From Rhinopithecus roxellana (Eukaryota; Chordata; Mammalia; Primates; Cercopithecidae), in assembly GCF_007565055.1 (NCBI RefSeq), contig NC_044555.1, positions 35,286,611 to 35,350,610 of the forward strand: a DNA stretch of 64,000 nt, given 5' to 3'. The position numbers and the translations under genes are program-made. This document shows positions 49,113 through 60,914 of this stretch, one piece after another. A model generated the notes under the pieces. It made no database searches. It had not been told where the DNA came from and saw nothing but the letters and a program-made list of their open reading frames with translations. Position 1 is the stretch's first letter; every line of letters begins with the position of its first letter.

Positions 49113-52095
49113 AAAGAGTATTATCAAAGATAAATAAAAAAATTTATAATGACTTATTAGGAATTCATATAAATCGTAAATTTGTGCGCACTTAATTGCT
49201 TCAAAATACATTAAGCAAACATGACAAATTTAAAATGAGGAATAGACAATCTCATAAATAATATGACTTTATTTTATTTTATTTTTAGTTCTGGGGTACA
49301 TGTGCAGGATGTGCACATTTGTTACACAGGTAAACGTGTGCCATGGTGGTTTGCTGCACCTATCAACCCATCTCCTAGGTATTAAGCCCAACATGCATTA
49401 ACTATTTTTTCCTGATGCTCTCCCTCCCCCTGACCCCACCCCTATGACAGGCCTCAGTTTTTGTTGTTCCTTTCCCTGTGTCCATGTGTTCTTATTGTTT
49501 AGCTCCCACTTATAAGTGAGAACATATCCTGTTTGGTTTTCTGTTCCTTCATTAGTTTGCTGAGGACAATGACTTCCAGCTCCATTTATGTCCCTACAAA
49601 GGACATGATTTCATTCCTTTCTATAGCTGCATAGTCTTCTGTGATGAATATGTACCACATTGTCTTTGTCCAGTCTATCATCGATGGGCATTTGGGTTGA
49701 TTCCATGTCTTTGCTATTGTGAATACTGCTGCAATGAATATATGCTTGCATATATTTGTGTAATAGAATGATTTATATTCCTTTGGGTATATAACCAGTA
49801 AAGGGATTACTGGGTAAAATGGTATTTCTGGTTCTATGTCTTTGAGGAATCATCACACTGTCTTCCACAATGGTTGAATTAATTTACATTCCCACCAACA
49901 GTGTAAAAGCTTTCCTATTTCTCCACAGCCTTGTAAGCATCTGTTGTTTCTTGATTTTTTAATACTCACTATTCTGACTAGCATGAGATGGTATTTGACT
50001 GTGGTTTTTATTTGCATTCCTTTAATGATCAGTGATTTTGAAATTTTTTTATATGTTTATTGGCCACATGTTATGTCTTCTTTTGAGAAGTGTCTGTTCA
50101 TGTCCTTTGCCCACTTTTTAATATTTTTTTTTCCTTGAAAATTTGTTTAAGTTCCTTGCAGCTTCTAGATATTAGACCTCTGTCAGATGGACGGATAGGT
50201 TGCAAATTTTTTCTTCCATTCTGTAGGTTGTCTGTTCAGTCTGATGATGGTTTCTTTTGCTCTGCAGAAGCTCTTTAGTTCAATTAGATTCCATTTGTCA
50301 ATTTTTGCTTTGGTTGCAATTGTTTTTGATGTTTTTGTCATGAAATCTTTGCCTGTACTTATGTCCTGAATTGTATTGCCTAGACTTTCTTCTAGGGTTT
50401 TTAGAGTTTTAGGTTTTACATTTAAGTCTTTAATCCATCTTGAGTTAATTTTTGCATAACGTGTAAGAAACGGGTCCAGTTTCAATTTTCTGCATATGGC
50501 TAGCCAGTTCTCCCAGCACCATTTATTAAATAGGAAATTATAGTATAGTTTAAAGCTAGGTAGTGTGATCCCTCCAGCTTCATTCTTTTCGCTTAAGATT
50601 GTCTTGTCTGCAAGGGCTCTTTTTGGTTCCATATGAATTTTAAAATAATTTCTTCTGATTCTGTGAAGAATGTCAATGGTAGTTTAACAGAAGTAGCATT
50701 GAATCTGTAAATTACTTTGAATAGTATGGTCATTTTCCAGTGTTGATTCTTTCCATACATGAGGATGGAATGTTTTTCCATTTTTTTCTGCCCTCTCTTA
50801 TTTCCTTGAGCAGTGGTTTGTAGGTCTTCTTGAAGAGGTCGTTCACTTTCCTTGTTAGCTAAATTCCTAGATATTTTATTCTGTTTGTAGCAGTTGTATT
50901 TTATTCTCTTTGTAGCAATTGTGAATGGGAGTTTAGTCATAATTTGGCTCTCTGCTTGTCGATTGTTCATGTACAGGAATGCTTGTGATATTTGCACACA
51001 GCTTTTGTATCCTGAGACTTTGCTGAAGTTGTTTTTCAGCTTAAAAAGTTTTTGGGCTGAGTCAATGGGATTTTATAAATATACAATCATGTCATTTGCA
51101 GACAAAGATAATTTGACTTTGTCACTTTCTATTTTAATACCTTTTATCTCTTTCTCTTGCCTGATTGCCCTGGCCAGAACTTCCAATACTATGTTGGATA
51201 GGTGTGGTGAGAGAGGGTATCCTTGTTTTATGCTGGTTTTCAAGGGGAATGCTTCCAGCTTTTGCCCATTCAGTCTGATGTTGGCAGTGGGTTTGCCATA
51301 AATGGCTCTTACTATTTTGAGGTGTATTCTTTCCACATCTAGCTTAATGAGCGTTTTTAACATGAAGAGATGTTAAATTCTATCGAAGGCCTTTTCTGCA
51401 TCTATTAAGATAATCATGTGATTTTTGTCTCTAGTTCTGTTTATGTGATGAATTATGTTTATTAATTTGCATATGTTGAACTAGTCTTTCATCCTAGAAA
51501 GGAGGCTGACTTGATCATGGTGCATAAACTTTTTGATGTCCTGCTGGATTTGGTTTGCCAGTATTTTACTGTAGATTTTTGAGTTAGTGTTCATCAGGGA
51601 TATTGGCTTGAAGTTTTATTTCTTTTGTTGTATCTCTGCCAGGTTTCAGTATCAGGATGATGCTGGTCTCATAGAATGAGTCAGGGAGGTGTCCCTCCTT
51701 TTCCATTGTTTGGAATAGTTTCAGAAAAAATAGTAGCATTTCCTATTTGTACCTCTGGTAGAATTCAGCTATAAATCCATCTGGTCCTGGGCTTTTTTTG
51801 GTTGGTAGGTTATTTGCTACTCTCAATTTTAGAACTCATTATTGGTCTATTCAGAGACTCAATGTTTTTCTGGTTCAGGCTTGAGAGGATGCATGTGTCC
51901 AGAACTTTACCAATTTCTTCTAGATTTTTCTAGTTTATGTGCATAGAGATGTTTATAGTATTCTCTGATGGTTGTTTGTATTTCTGTGCAGTCAGTGGTG
52001 GTATCCCCCTTATCATTTCTGATCGTGTTTATTTGAATATTCTATTTTCTTCTTTATTAGTCTAGCTAGTGGTTTCTCTATTTTATTAATTATTT

Positions 52096-52725
52096 TCAAA
52101 AAACCAGTTCAAAGATTAGTTGAGTTTTTGAAGGGTAATTTATGGCTATCTCCTTCAGGTCCACTCTGATCTTGGTTATTTCTTGTCTTCTGCTAACTTT
52201 GGGGTTTGTTTGCTTTTGGTTCTCTAGTTCTTTTAGTTGCGATATCAGAATGTCAACTTGAGATCTTTCTAGCTTTTTGATGTGGACATTTAGTGCTGTG
52301 AAATTTTCTCTTAACATTGCTTTAGTTATGTCCCAGAGGTTCTGGTACGTTGTCTCTTCGTTCTCATTGGTTTCAAATAACTTAACTTCTTTCTTACTTT
52401 TATTATTTACCCAGGAGTCATTCAAAAGCAGGTTGTTCAATTTCCATGTAGTTGTATAGTTTTGAATGAGTTTCTTAATTTTGAGTTCTAATTTCATTGT
52501 GCTGTGGTCTGAGAGATTGTTTATTATGATTTCAGTTCCTTTGCACTTGCTGAGGAGTGTTTTACTTCCAATTATGTGATCAGTTTCACAGTAAGTGCCA
52601 TGTGGCACTGAGAAGAATGCATATTCTGTTGTTTTTGGGTAGAGAGCTCTGTAGATATTTATCAGGTCCATTTGATCCAGAGCTGAGATTAAGCCCTGAA
52701 AATTTTTGTTAATATTCTGTCTCAA
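52096..52725 (-). pseudogene. L1 ORF2 remnant (endonuclease to RT linker)
   Basis: The longest surviving frame of the antisense L1P, about 209 codons. It includes the endonuclease end (SDHSTMKLELKIK, GSKTLLSKCKGTEI) and the linker before the reverse transcriptase (KAMLRENFTALNVHIKK). ORF2 supplied endonuclease and reverse transcriptase for target-primed insertion. This frame is cut at both ends. Confidence 0.8.
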
Positions 52726-52768
52726 GGATTGGTCTAATATTGTCAGTGGTTTTTAAAGTCTCCCACTA

Positions 52769-52988
52769 GAGTTGAACAATGAGAACACAAGGACACAGGG
52801 AGGGGAACATCACACACTGGGGTCTGTTGGGGAGTGGGGGGCCAGGGGAGGGATAGCATTAGGAGAAATACCTAATGGAAATGAGTTGATGGGTGCAGCA
52901 AACCACCAAGACGCATGTATACTTATGTAACAAACCTGCAAATTCTGCACATGTATCCCAGAACTTAAAGTATGATTAAAAAAATAAG
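52769..52988 (+). mobile_element. 5'-truncated L1P 3' end, sense, nested in the antisense L1P
   Basis: A 220-bp L1 3' UTR (GAACAATGAGAACACAAGG ... GTAACAAACCTGCAAATTC) ends in an A-rich tail. Flanks TTAAAGTCTCCCACTA and TAAAATCCCCCACTA are diverged target duplications. Antisense ORF2 continues on both sides. Confidence 0.88.
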
Positions 52989-53174
52989 TAAAATCCCCCA
53001 CTATTATCCTGTGGGAGTCTAAGTCTCTTTGGCAGTCTCTAAGAATTTGTTTTATGAATCTGGGTGTTCCTGGATAATTAGCTCTTCTTGTTGAATTGAA
53101 GCCTTTACCATTTTGTAATGCTCTTCTTCATCTTTTTTTAATTATTATTACTGTTGGTTTAAAGAATCTTTCTT

Positions 53175-53408
53175 TCAGAAACTAAGATTGCAACCCCTGC
53201 TTTTTTCTGCTATTTGCTTGGTAATTTTTTCTCTATCCCTGTATTTTGAGCCTATGTATGTCTTTGCGTGTGAGACGGTTCTCTTGAATACAGCACTCTG
53301 ATGGGTCTTGACTCTATCCACCTTGCCATTGTGTCTTTTAATTGGTGGATTTAGCCCATTTACATTTAAGTTTAATATGGTCATGTGTGAATTGGATCCT
53401 GTCATCAA
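53175..53408 (-). pseudogene. L1 ORF2 N-terminal remnant
   Basis: It begins at the normal ORF2 start and covers the first ~75 residues of the endonuclease domain, then breaks. A frameshift is evident around residue 25, where the sequence departs from the usual primate L1 pattern. Confidence 0.75.
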
Positions 53409-53799
53409 GATGCTAGCTAGTTATTTTGCAGACTTGTTAATGTAGTTGCTTCATAGTTTCATTGGTCTGTGTACTTCAGTGTGTTTTTGTAGTGGATCAT
53501 AATGGTGCTTCCTTTCCATATTTAGTGCTTCTTTCAGGAGCTCTTGCAAGGGAGACCTAGTGGTGATGAATTCCCTCAGCAATCGCTTGTCTGAAAAGTA
53601 TTTTATTTCTCCTTTACTTATGAAGCTTAGTTAGGCAGATAAGAAATTCTGGGTTGGAAACTCTTTCTTTAAGAATGTTGAATATTGGCTCCCAATCTTT
53701 TCTGGCTTATAGAGTTACCACTGAGAGGTCCTCTGCTAGTCTGACGGGCTTCCCTTTGTAGGTGACCTGGCCTTTCTCATGGGCTGTCCTTAATATTTT

Positions 53800-54560
53800 T
53801 TTCCTTCATTTTCACCTTGGGGAACTGATGATTATGTGTTTTGGGGTTGATCTTCTCATGGAATATCTTACTGGGGTTCTCTGGATTTCCTGAATTTTAA
53901 TGTTGGCCTGTCTTGCTAGGTTGGGGAAGTTCTGGATGATATCCTGAAGTATGTTTTTCAACTTGGTTCCATTTCCCTCATCTCTTTCAGGCACCCCAAT
54001 CAGTTATAGCTTTGGTCTTTTTACATAATTCGATAATTCTTGGAGATTTTATTCATTCCTTTTTATTCTTTTTTTCCCCCTGTTATCTTGTCTGCCTGTC
54101 TAATTTTGGCAAGATAATCTTCAAACTCTATATCTTTTCTTCTGTTTGGTCTATTTAGCTATTGATACTTGTGGTTGAATTGTGAAGTTCTTGTGTTGTG
54201 TTTTTCAGCTCCTTTGGGTCATTTGTTTTTCTCTCTAAACTAGTTACTCTGGATATAAGCTCCTGTAATGTTTTATCATGGTTTTTAGCTTCTTTGCATT
54301 GGGTTAGAACATACTTATTTAGCTCAGCAAATTTCATTATTACCTACCTTCTGAAACCTACTTCTGTCAAATCAGGCATCTTAGCCTCAATCCAGTTTTG
54401 AGCCCTTGCTAGAGAGGTGTTATGATCATTTGGAGGAGAAGCGGCACTGTGGCTTTTTGAGTTTTCAGCATTTTTGCATTGGTTCTTTCTCATCTCCATG
54501 AGCTTATCTACCTTGGATCTTAGAGGCTACTGACCTTTGGATGGAGTTTTTGTAGGGTCT
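53800..54560 (-). pseudogene. L1 ORF1 remnants
   Basis: Separate minus-strand frames carry a coiled-coil segment (54155-54337; SRVTSLERKT) and a C-terminal RNA-binding segment (53812-53994; FPNLARQANIKIQEIQRTP), both characteristic of primate ORF1. Stops lie between them. Confidence 0.75.
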
Positions 54561-55708
54561 TTTTGTTGATGTTGCTGTTTTCTGTTTGTTTCTTTGTTTG
54601 CTTTTCTTTTAACAGTCAGGCTCCTCTTCTGTAGGGCTGTTGTGATTGCTGGGGGTCCACTCCAGACCCTATTCACTTGGGACACTCCCATACCTGGAGG
54701 TGTCACCAGTGGAGGCTGAAGAACAGCAAAGATGGCTGCCTGCTCCTTCCTCTGGGAGCTTTGTCAGAGGGGCACTAAACTTATGCCAGCTGGAATGCTC
54801 CTATATAAGGTGTCTGGTGACCCCTATTGGAGCATCTCATACAGTCAAAGGCAAGGGATCAGGGACCCACTCAACAAAGTACCCTGGATGCCCTTTGGCC
54901 AAGTAGGTGTTCTGCACTGGGGAAGATTCCTCTCATCCAGGCTGCCTGGACTTTTCAAAGCTAGCAGGCAGGAAAAACTAAGTCTGCTGATCCATGGAGA
55001 CTGTGGCTGCCCCTCTCACCAGGGATATCAGAGTTCTAACGGTAAACTGGCTGGAGTTGCTGAAATTTCCACACGGAGGCCCAACCCAGTGAAGAGGGAT
55101 GGATCCTAGTCCCACCTAAAGAAGTAGTCAGGCCATGATCTGTCACAGCCACTGTGCGGTGCTGTGGGGAATTTCTTCCAGTCCAAGTAGCCCAGTCTCC
55201 CTCTCACTGGCAGGGAAAAAAGGCCAACTGAAGCTGCAGTGATGGCAGCTGGCCCTTCCCCCGGGAGCTCAGTCATTTAGGCACTCTCCAACCTGCTGCC
55301 ACTGGCCACAACCCAAGTGGCTGCCGAGAGTCTGCACAGCTCTGTCCTTGGGACCCAAGGCCCTAGTAGCCTGGGCTCATGAGGGGATCTCCTGATCAGC
55401 AGGTTACATAGATCCACGGAAAAAGCATGATTTCCTGAGTGCGGTAACACAATCACTCTCAGCCTCCCTTGGGTGGGGGTGGGAGCTCCCCTTGCCCCAT
55501 GTGGCTCCTGATTGGGCCATTGCTCCACCCTGCTTTTTCTCACTCTCTGTGGGTCTTGCCAACAACCTAGTCAGTCCCAGGGAGAGAACCTGGATACTTC
55601 CGTTGAAGGTGCAGTATTCATTCACTGAGCATATTTTCTTGGTGAGAGCTGCTGACCAGTTTCTTCTAATCAGCCATCTTGACTTCTCTTCCATAGTAGG
55701 ATTTTTTT

Positions 55709-56020
55709 TTTTTTTTTTTCTTTTTTTTTTTCTTTTTTGAGACGGAGTCTCGCTCTGCCGCCCAGGCTGGAGTGCAGTGGCCGGCTCTCAGCTCACTGCA
55801 AGCTCCGCCTCCCGGGTTCACGCCATTCTCCTGTCTCAGCCTCCCGAGTAGCTGGGACTACAGGCGCCCGCCTCGTCGCCCGGCTAGTTTTTTGTATTTT
55901 TTAGTAGAGACGGGGTTTCACCGTATTAGCCAGGATGGTCTCGATCTCCTGACCTCGTGATCCGCCAGTCTCGGCCTCCCAAAGTGCTGGGATTACAGGC
56001 TTGAGCCACCGCGCCCGGCC
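55709..56020 (-). mobile_element. AluYR-like SINE, antisense, at the 5' edge of the L1P
   Basis: A T-rich tail is followed by GAGACGGAGTCTCGCTCTG, and the copy ends at CCACCGCGCCCGGCC. The duplication AGTAGGATTTTTTT lies at 55695-55708 and from 56021. Confidence 0.95.
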
Positions 56021-56226
56021 AGTAGGATTTTTTTAACATGTTTCATTTTGCAATTGATAGAATAAATGAAGAAAAAAAAATCTGTAAGAAATAGTGAGTC
56101 TAAACAACACAGTCAACCACACTGACCTACTTGGATACTTACACATAGACCAACACTATATCCTGAAGCTACAGAATATGCCTCCTTTTTTTGAGTGCAC
56201 ACGGTACATTAACCAAGGTAGACCAT

Positions 56227-58850
56227 TGATATGTTTGGCTGTGTCCCCCCCCCAATCTTATTTTGAATTAAAGCTCCCATAATTCCCACATGTTGTGTGA
56301 GTGACCCAGTGTGGAATAATTGAGTAATGGGGTAGTTTTGCCCATACTGTTCTCATGGTAGTGAATAAGTCTCATGAGATGTGATGGTTTTATAAGGGGA
56401 AACCCCTTTCACTTGGCCCTCATTCTCTCTTGGCTATTGCCATGTAAAACATGGCTTTTGACTTCTACTATGATTGTGAGGCCTCCCAAGCCACGTGGAA
56501 CTGTGAGTCCACTAAACCTCTTTTTCTTTATAAATTACCCAGTCTCGGGCATGTCTTTATCAGCAGTGTGAAAATGAACTAATACAGTAAATTGGTACTG
56601 AGAGTGAGGTGCTGCTGTAAAAATGCTTGCAAATGTGGACATGACTTTGGAATTAGGTAACAGGCAGAGACTGGAACAGTTTGGAGGACTCTGAAGCAGA
56701 TAGAAAAATGTAGGAATGTTTAGAACTTCCTAGAGACTTGATGAATGGCTTTTAACAAAACGCTGACAATAATATGGACAATAAAGTCCAGGCTCAGGTG
56801 GTCTCAGATGGAGATGAGGAACTCGTTGAACACTGGAGTAAAGTTTTAGCAAAGTAAAGTAAAGTTTTAGCAAAGTAAAGTTTTAGCAAAGAGACTGGTG
56901 GCATTTTGCCCCTGCCCTAGAGATTTGTGTAACTTTGAACTTGAGGGAGATAATTTAGGGTACCTGGAAGAAGAGATTTCTAAGCAGCAAAGCATTCAAA
57001 AGGTGACTTTGGTGCGGTTAAAAGCATTCAGTTTTTAAAGAAAAAGAATAAAAGTTCAGAAAATTTGCAGCCTAATGATTTGATAGAAAAGAAAAATCCA
57101 TTTTCTGAGGAGAAATTCAAGCTGACTTCAAAAATTTGCATAAGTAACCAGGAACCAAATGTTAATCCCCAAGACAACAGGGAAAATGTCTCCAAAGCAT
57201 TTTGGAGACATTTGAGGCAGCCCTTCCGATCACAGACCTAAAGGACTAGAAAAAAAATGGGTTTGTGATCCTGGCCCAGGCCCCCCCTGTTATGCACAGG
57301 CTAGGGACTTGGTTCTCTGTGTCCCAGCTGCTCTAGCCATGGCTAAAAGGGACCAAGATACAGCTTTGGCCATGGCTTCAGAAGGTGCAAGCCCCTAAGC
57401 CTTGGCAACTTCCATGTGGTGTTGAGCCTGTAAGTGCACAGAAGAATTGAGGTTTTGGAACCTCCACCTGGATTTCAGAGTGTGTATGGAAATGCCTAGA
57501 TATCCAGGCAGAAGTTTGCTTCAGCAGCAGGGTCCTCATTGAGAACCTCTGCTAGAGCAGTGCAGAAAGAAAACGTGGGGTTGAAGCCCCCACACAAAGT
57601 CCCCACTGAGGCACTGCCTAGTGGAGCTATAAGAAGAGGATCACCATCCTCCAGGCTCCATAATGGTACATCCACCAATAGCTTGCACTGTGCACCTGGA
57701 AAAGTCACAGACACTCAACACCAGCCCATGAAAGCATCCAGGAGGGAGGCTGCACCCTGCAAAGCCACAGGGGTGGAGCTGACCAAGAATATGGGAACTC
57801 ATCTCTTGCATTAGTGTGACCTGGATGTGAGACATGGAGTCAAAGGAGATCATTTTGATGCTTTAAGATTTTACTGTCCTGGCCGGGCGCGGTGGCTCAA
57901 ACCTGTAATCGCAGCACTTTGAGAGGCTGAGATGGGCGGATCACGAGGTGAGGAGATCGAGACCATCCTGGCTAACACGGTGAAACCCCGTCTCTACTAA
58001 AAAAATACAAAAATCTAGCCGGGCGAGGTGGTGGGCGCCTGTAGTCCCAGCTACTGCAGAGGCTGAGGCAGGAGAATGGCGTAAACCCGGGAGGCGGAGC
58101 TTGCAGTGAGCTGAGATCTGGCCACTGCACTCCAGCCCGGGCGACAGAGCGAGACTCCGTCTCAAAAAAAAAAAAAAAGATTTTACTCTCCCACTGGATT
58201 CTGGAATTGCTTGGGGCCTGTAGTCCCTTTGTTTTGGCCAATTGCTTCCATTTGGAATGAGTGTATTTATCCAATGTCTATACTCCTGTTGTATCTAGGA
58301 AATAGCAAACTTGCTTTTGATTTTACAGTCTCATAGGTGGAAGGGACATGCCTTGTCTGAGATGAGACTTTGGACTGTGGACTTTTAGGTTAATGCTAAA
58401 ATGAGTTAAGACTTTGGGGCACTGCTGGGAAAGCATGATTGGTTTTGAAATGTGAGGACAAGAAATTTGGGAGGGGCAGGGGCAGAATGATATGGTTACG
58501 CTCTGTGTTCCCACCAAATCTCATCTTGAATTGTAGCTCCCATAATTCCCACATGTTATGGGAGGGACTCAGTTGGAGATAATTGAATCATGGTGGCAGT
58601 TTTCCTCATACTGTCCTCACGGTAGTGAATAAGTCTCACAAGATCTGATGGTTTTATAAGGGAAAACCTCTTTTGGTTAGCCCTCATTCTCTCTTGCCTG
58701 CTTCAGTGTAAGACTTGTCTTTCACTTTTTGCCATGATTGTGAGGCCTCCCCAGCCACGTGGAACTGTAAGTTTATTAAATCTCTTTTTCTTTATAAATT
58801 ACTGAGTCTTGGGTATGTCTTTATCAGCAGCATAAAAATGCACTATTACA
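56227..58850 (+). mobile_element. Complete THE1-type MaLR provirus, sense
   Basis: 5' LTR 56227-56586, internal region 56587-58487 (starting GTAAATTGGTACTGAGAG), 3' LTR 58488-58850. Target duplication is ACCAT (56222-56226) versus ATCAT (58851-58855), one mismatch. An AluYR-like element (57881-58178) sits in the interior, and the remaining length matches a full THE1. A 16-bp unit (TTTTAGCAAAGTAAAG) is tandemly repeated around 56845-56890. There is no long intact frame. Confidence 0.9.
57881..58178 (+). mobile_element. AluYR-like SINE nested in THE1
   Basis: Full-length, GATCTGGCCACTGC variant, A-tail of 16. The flanking duplication is AAGATTTTACTGTCC versus AAGATTTTACTCTCC. Confidence 0.95.
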
Positions 58851-59099
58851 ATCATTTTCTGGGTTATTAAAAAACTTATTAAATTCAAATGAATTGAAAG
58901 CACATAGAATATGTTTATGTGTGTTAATGGAATTATATAAATAACAATAAACTATCTCAGAAAAATCGCAATATTTGGAAATTAAACAGTATACTTTGAT
59001 GAGACAATGATGAAATAAAAAAGTAAGAAAATATTTTAAATGGAATTTTAATAAAATATATCAAAATTTATGGGATGCAACTAACTAAAACTGTGTCCA

Positions 59100-59398
59100 G
59101 CCGGGCGCGGTGGCTCAAGCCTGTAATCCCAGCACTTTGGGAGGCCGAGACGGGCGGATCACGAGGTCAGGAGATCGAGACCATCCTGGCTAACATGGCG
59201 AAACCCCGTCTCTACTAAAAAAACACAAAAGCTAGCCGGGCGAGGTGGCTGGCGCCTGTAGTCCCAGCTACTCGGGAGGCTGAGGCAGGAGAATGGCGTA
59301 AACCCGGGAGGCGGAGCTTGCAGTGAGCTGAGATCCGGCCACTGCACTCCAGCCTGGGCGACAGAGCGAGACTCCGTCTCAAAAAAAAAAAAAAAAAA
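59100..59398 (+). mobile_element. AluYR-like SINE in the L1M nest
   Basis: Full-length, GATCCGGCCACTGC variant. The 13-bp duplication AAAACTGTGTCCA is exact at 59087-59099 and 59399-59411. Confidence 0.96.
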
Positions 59399-60050
59399 AA
59401 AACTGTGTCCATAGTAAATATTAAAACTTTAAATAATTATATTAGTGATGAGGGGAAATCTAAAATTAATGTCCTAAGATTCTATATTAAGAAGCTGGAA
59501 AAATAAGTGCAAAATAAACCCAAAGCAAGAATAAAGAAATTATAAATTTCTCAGCAATAAAGAAAACAAATATTTAAGAAAATTAACAAGCCGAATGTTC
59601 ATCTTTTGAAATATTTAATAAAATTGATATACCCTCAGCTAGACTGATAAAAAAAAAAATACGAAAGCAAAAAATCACCTTTATCAGTAATAAAAGAGAG
59701 TATTCTCCTCAGATCCTACAGATGGTGAAAAGGTCATCAGAAAATAATTATGAACAACTTTTTTCCAAAGAAATTGAACAATTTAGAAAAGATACACAAA
59801 TTTATTGAAAGGCAGGCGCTACCAAGTCTCTCTCAAAAGAAAGATACATAATCAAAATAGTTATGTCTATTAAAGGGATTAACATTGTTGTTAAAAATAT
59901 TCCCCCAAAGAAAACTCCAGATCTAGATGGCTTCCCAGGTGAAGTTTAGCAAATATTTATGAAAGAAAAGATAAAAATTCTACGTAAGTTGTTTTCAAAA
60001 AATATGAGTGGAAAGTAATCGTGACAACTCATTTTTAAGGCCAGCATTAT

Positions 60051-60131
60051 TCTATTCTATTCTATTCTATTCTATTCTATTCTATTCTATTCTATTCTAT
60101 TCTATTCTATTTATTTATTTATTTATTTATT
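60051..60131 (+). repeat. (TCTAT)12 plus (TTTA)n microsatellite in an Alu tail
   Basis: Twelve perfect TCTAT units (60051-60110) are followed by about five TTTA units. They lie between the left target duplication and the antisense Alu body, so they derive from its poly(A) tail. Confidence 0.97.
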
Positions 60132-60417
60132 TTTGAGACAGAATTTTGCTCTTGTTACCCAGTCTGAAGTGTAATGGTGCAATCAGGGTTCACCGCAACC
60201 TCTGCCTCGGGGGTACAAGTGATTCTCCTGCCTCAACTTCCCGAGTAGCTGGGATTACAGGCATGTGCCTTCACACCCAGCTAATTTTGTGTTTTTAGTA
60301 GAGACAGGGTTTCTCCAGGTTGGTCAGGTTGGTCTCGAACTCCCGACCTCAGATGATCCACCCATCTTGGCCTCCCAAAGTGTTGAGATTACAGACGTAA
60401 GCCACTGAACCCAGCCC
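60111..60417 (-). mobile_element. Alu (S-like), antisense
   Basis: A complete antisense Alu starting GAGACAGAATTTTGCTC and ending CACTGAACCCAGCC. The 15-bp duplication GGCCAGCATTATTCT lies at 60039-60053 and 60419-60433. Confidence 0.93.
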
Positions 60418-60914
60418 AGGCCAGCATTATTCTTATACTAAAATTAGAAAACGATATTATCAAAGAAAACAAGAGAAAATAAAAAATTTAAAACTACAGA
60501 TAACATGCCTCATGAACGTTGACCAAATAATAAAGTAAAACAAGGAGAAAAGGTCTTTAAAAATTATTAAATGAAATCTAGCAATATATAAAAACTGAGA
60601 GATATATTTAGGAATAAGATTTATCCCAGGAATCCATGGTTTGTTTAACATTAAAAACTATGTCTTTGTAACTCACTCTGTTAGCAAAGTAAACATAGTA
60701 CCTTGTGGTGTTAATAGTAAAAGCAGAATCATGGACCTGGCTCCTTCAGGATTATTTTAAAACCCAAGTTTTGTTACTGTAAGGAATCAAAGCGAATCCA
60801 TTTTTACAGACTATGTGGAACAAAATCACTAAGAATCATAATTAGTTACTCAGCGTGTTAGAATGTAAGGTTAATGAAAATTATTCTGAGTAAAAGAAAG
60901 TACAAGTATATATA

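Larger units (their letters stand above)
49258..55694 (-). mobile_element. Near full-length L1P element, antisense
   Basis: Plus-strand order is 3' UTR (49258-49560), ORF2 (about 49600-53408), ORF1 (about 53600-54560) and 5' UTR (to 55694, ending CAGCCATCTTGAC). The ~6.4-kb length equals a full L1. ORF2 starts at 53408 with MTGSNSHMTILNLNVNGLNP, close to primate L1 ORF2 start. Many stops and shifts break both frames, so the copy is dead. An L1 3' fragment (52769-52988) is nested in ORF2. A ~25-bp tandem duplication lies at about 50870-50920. Confidence 0.85.
48095..60695 (+). mobile_element. Old L1M element, sense, fragmented by nested insertions
   Basis: L1M pre-ORF2/ORF2 sequence runs in order in the pieces 48095-48230, 48544-48814, 49127-49257, 56035-56226, 58851-59087, 59412-60038 and 60434-60695. 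Piece junctions agree: the piece before the THE1 ends ACCAAGGTAGACCAT and the piece after starts ATCATTTTCTGGGTTATTA, adjacent positions of the endonuclease coding region. The last pieces encode part of the reverse transcriptase and are full of stops. Insertions between the pieces are listed separately. Confidence 0.75.
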
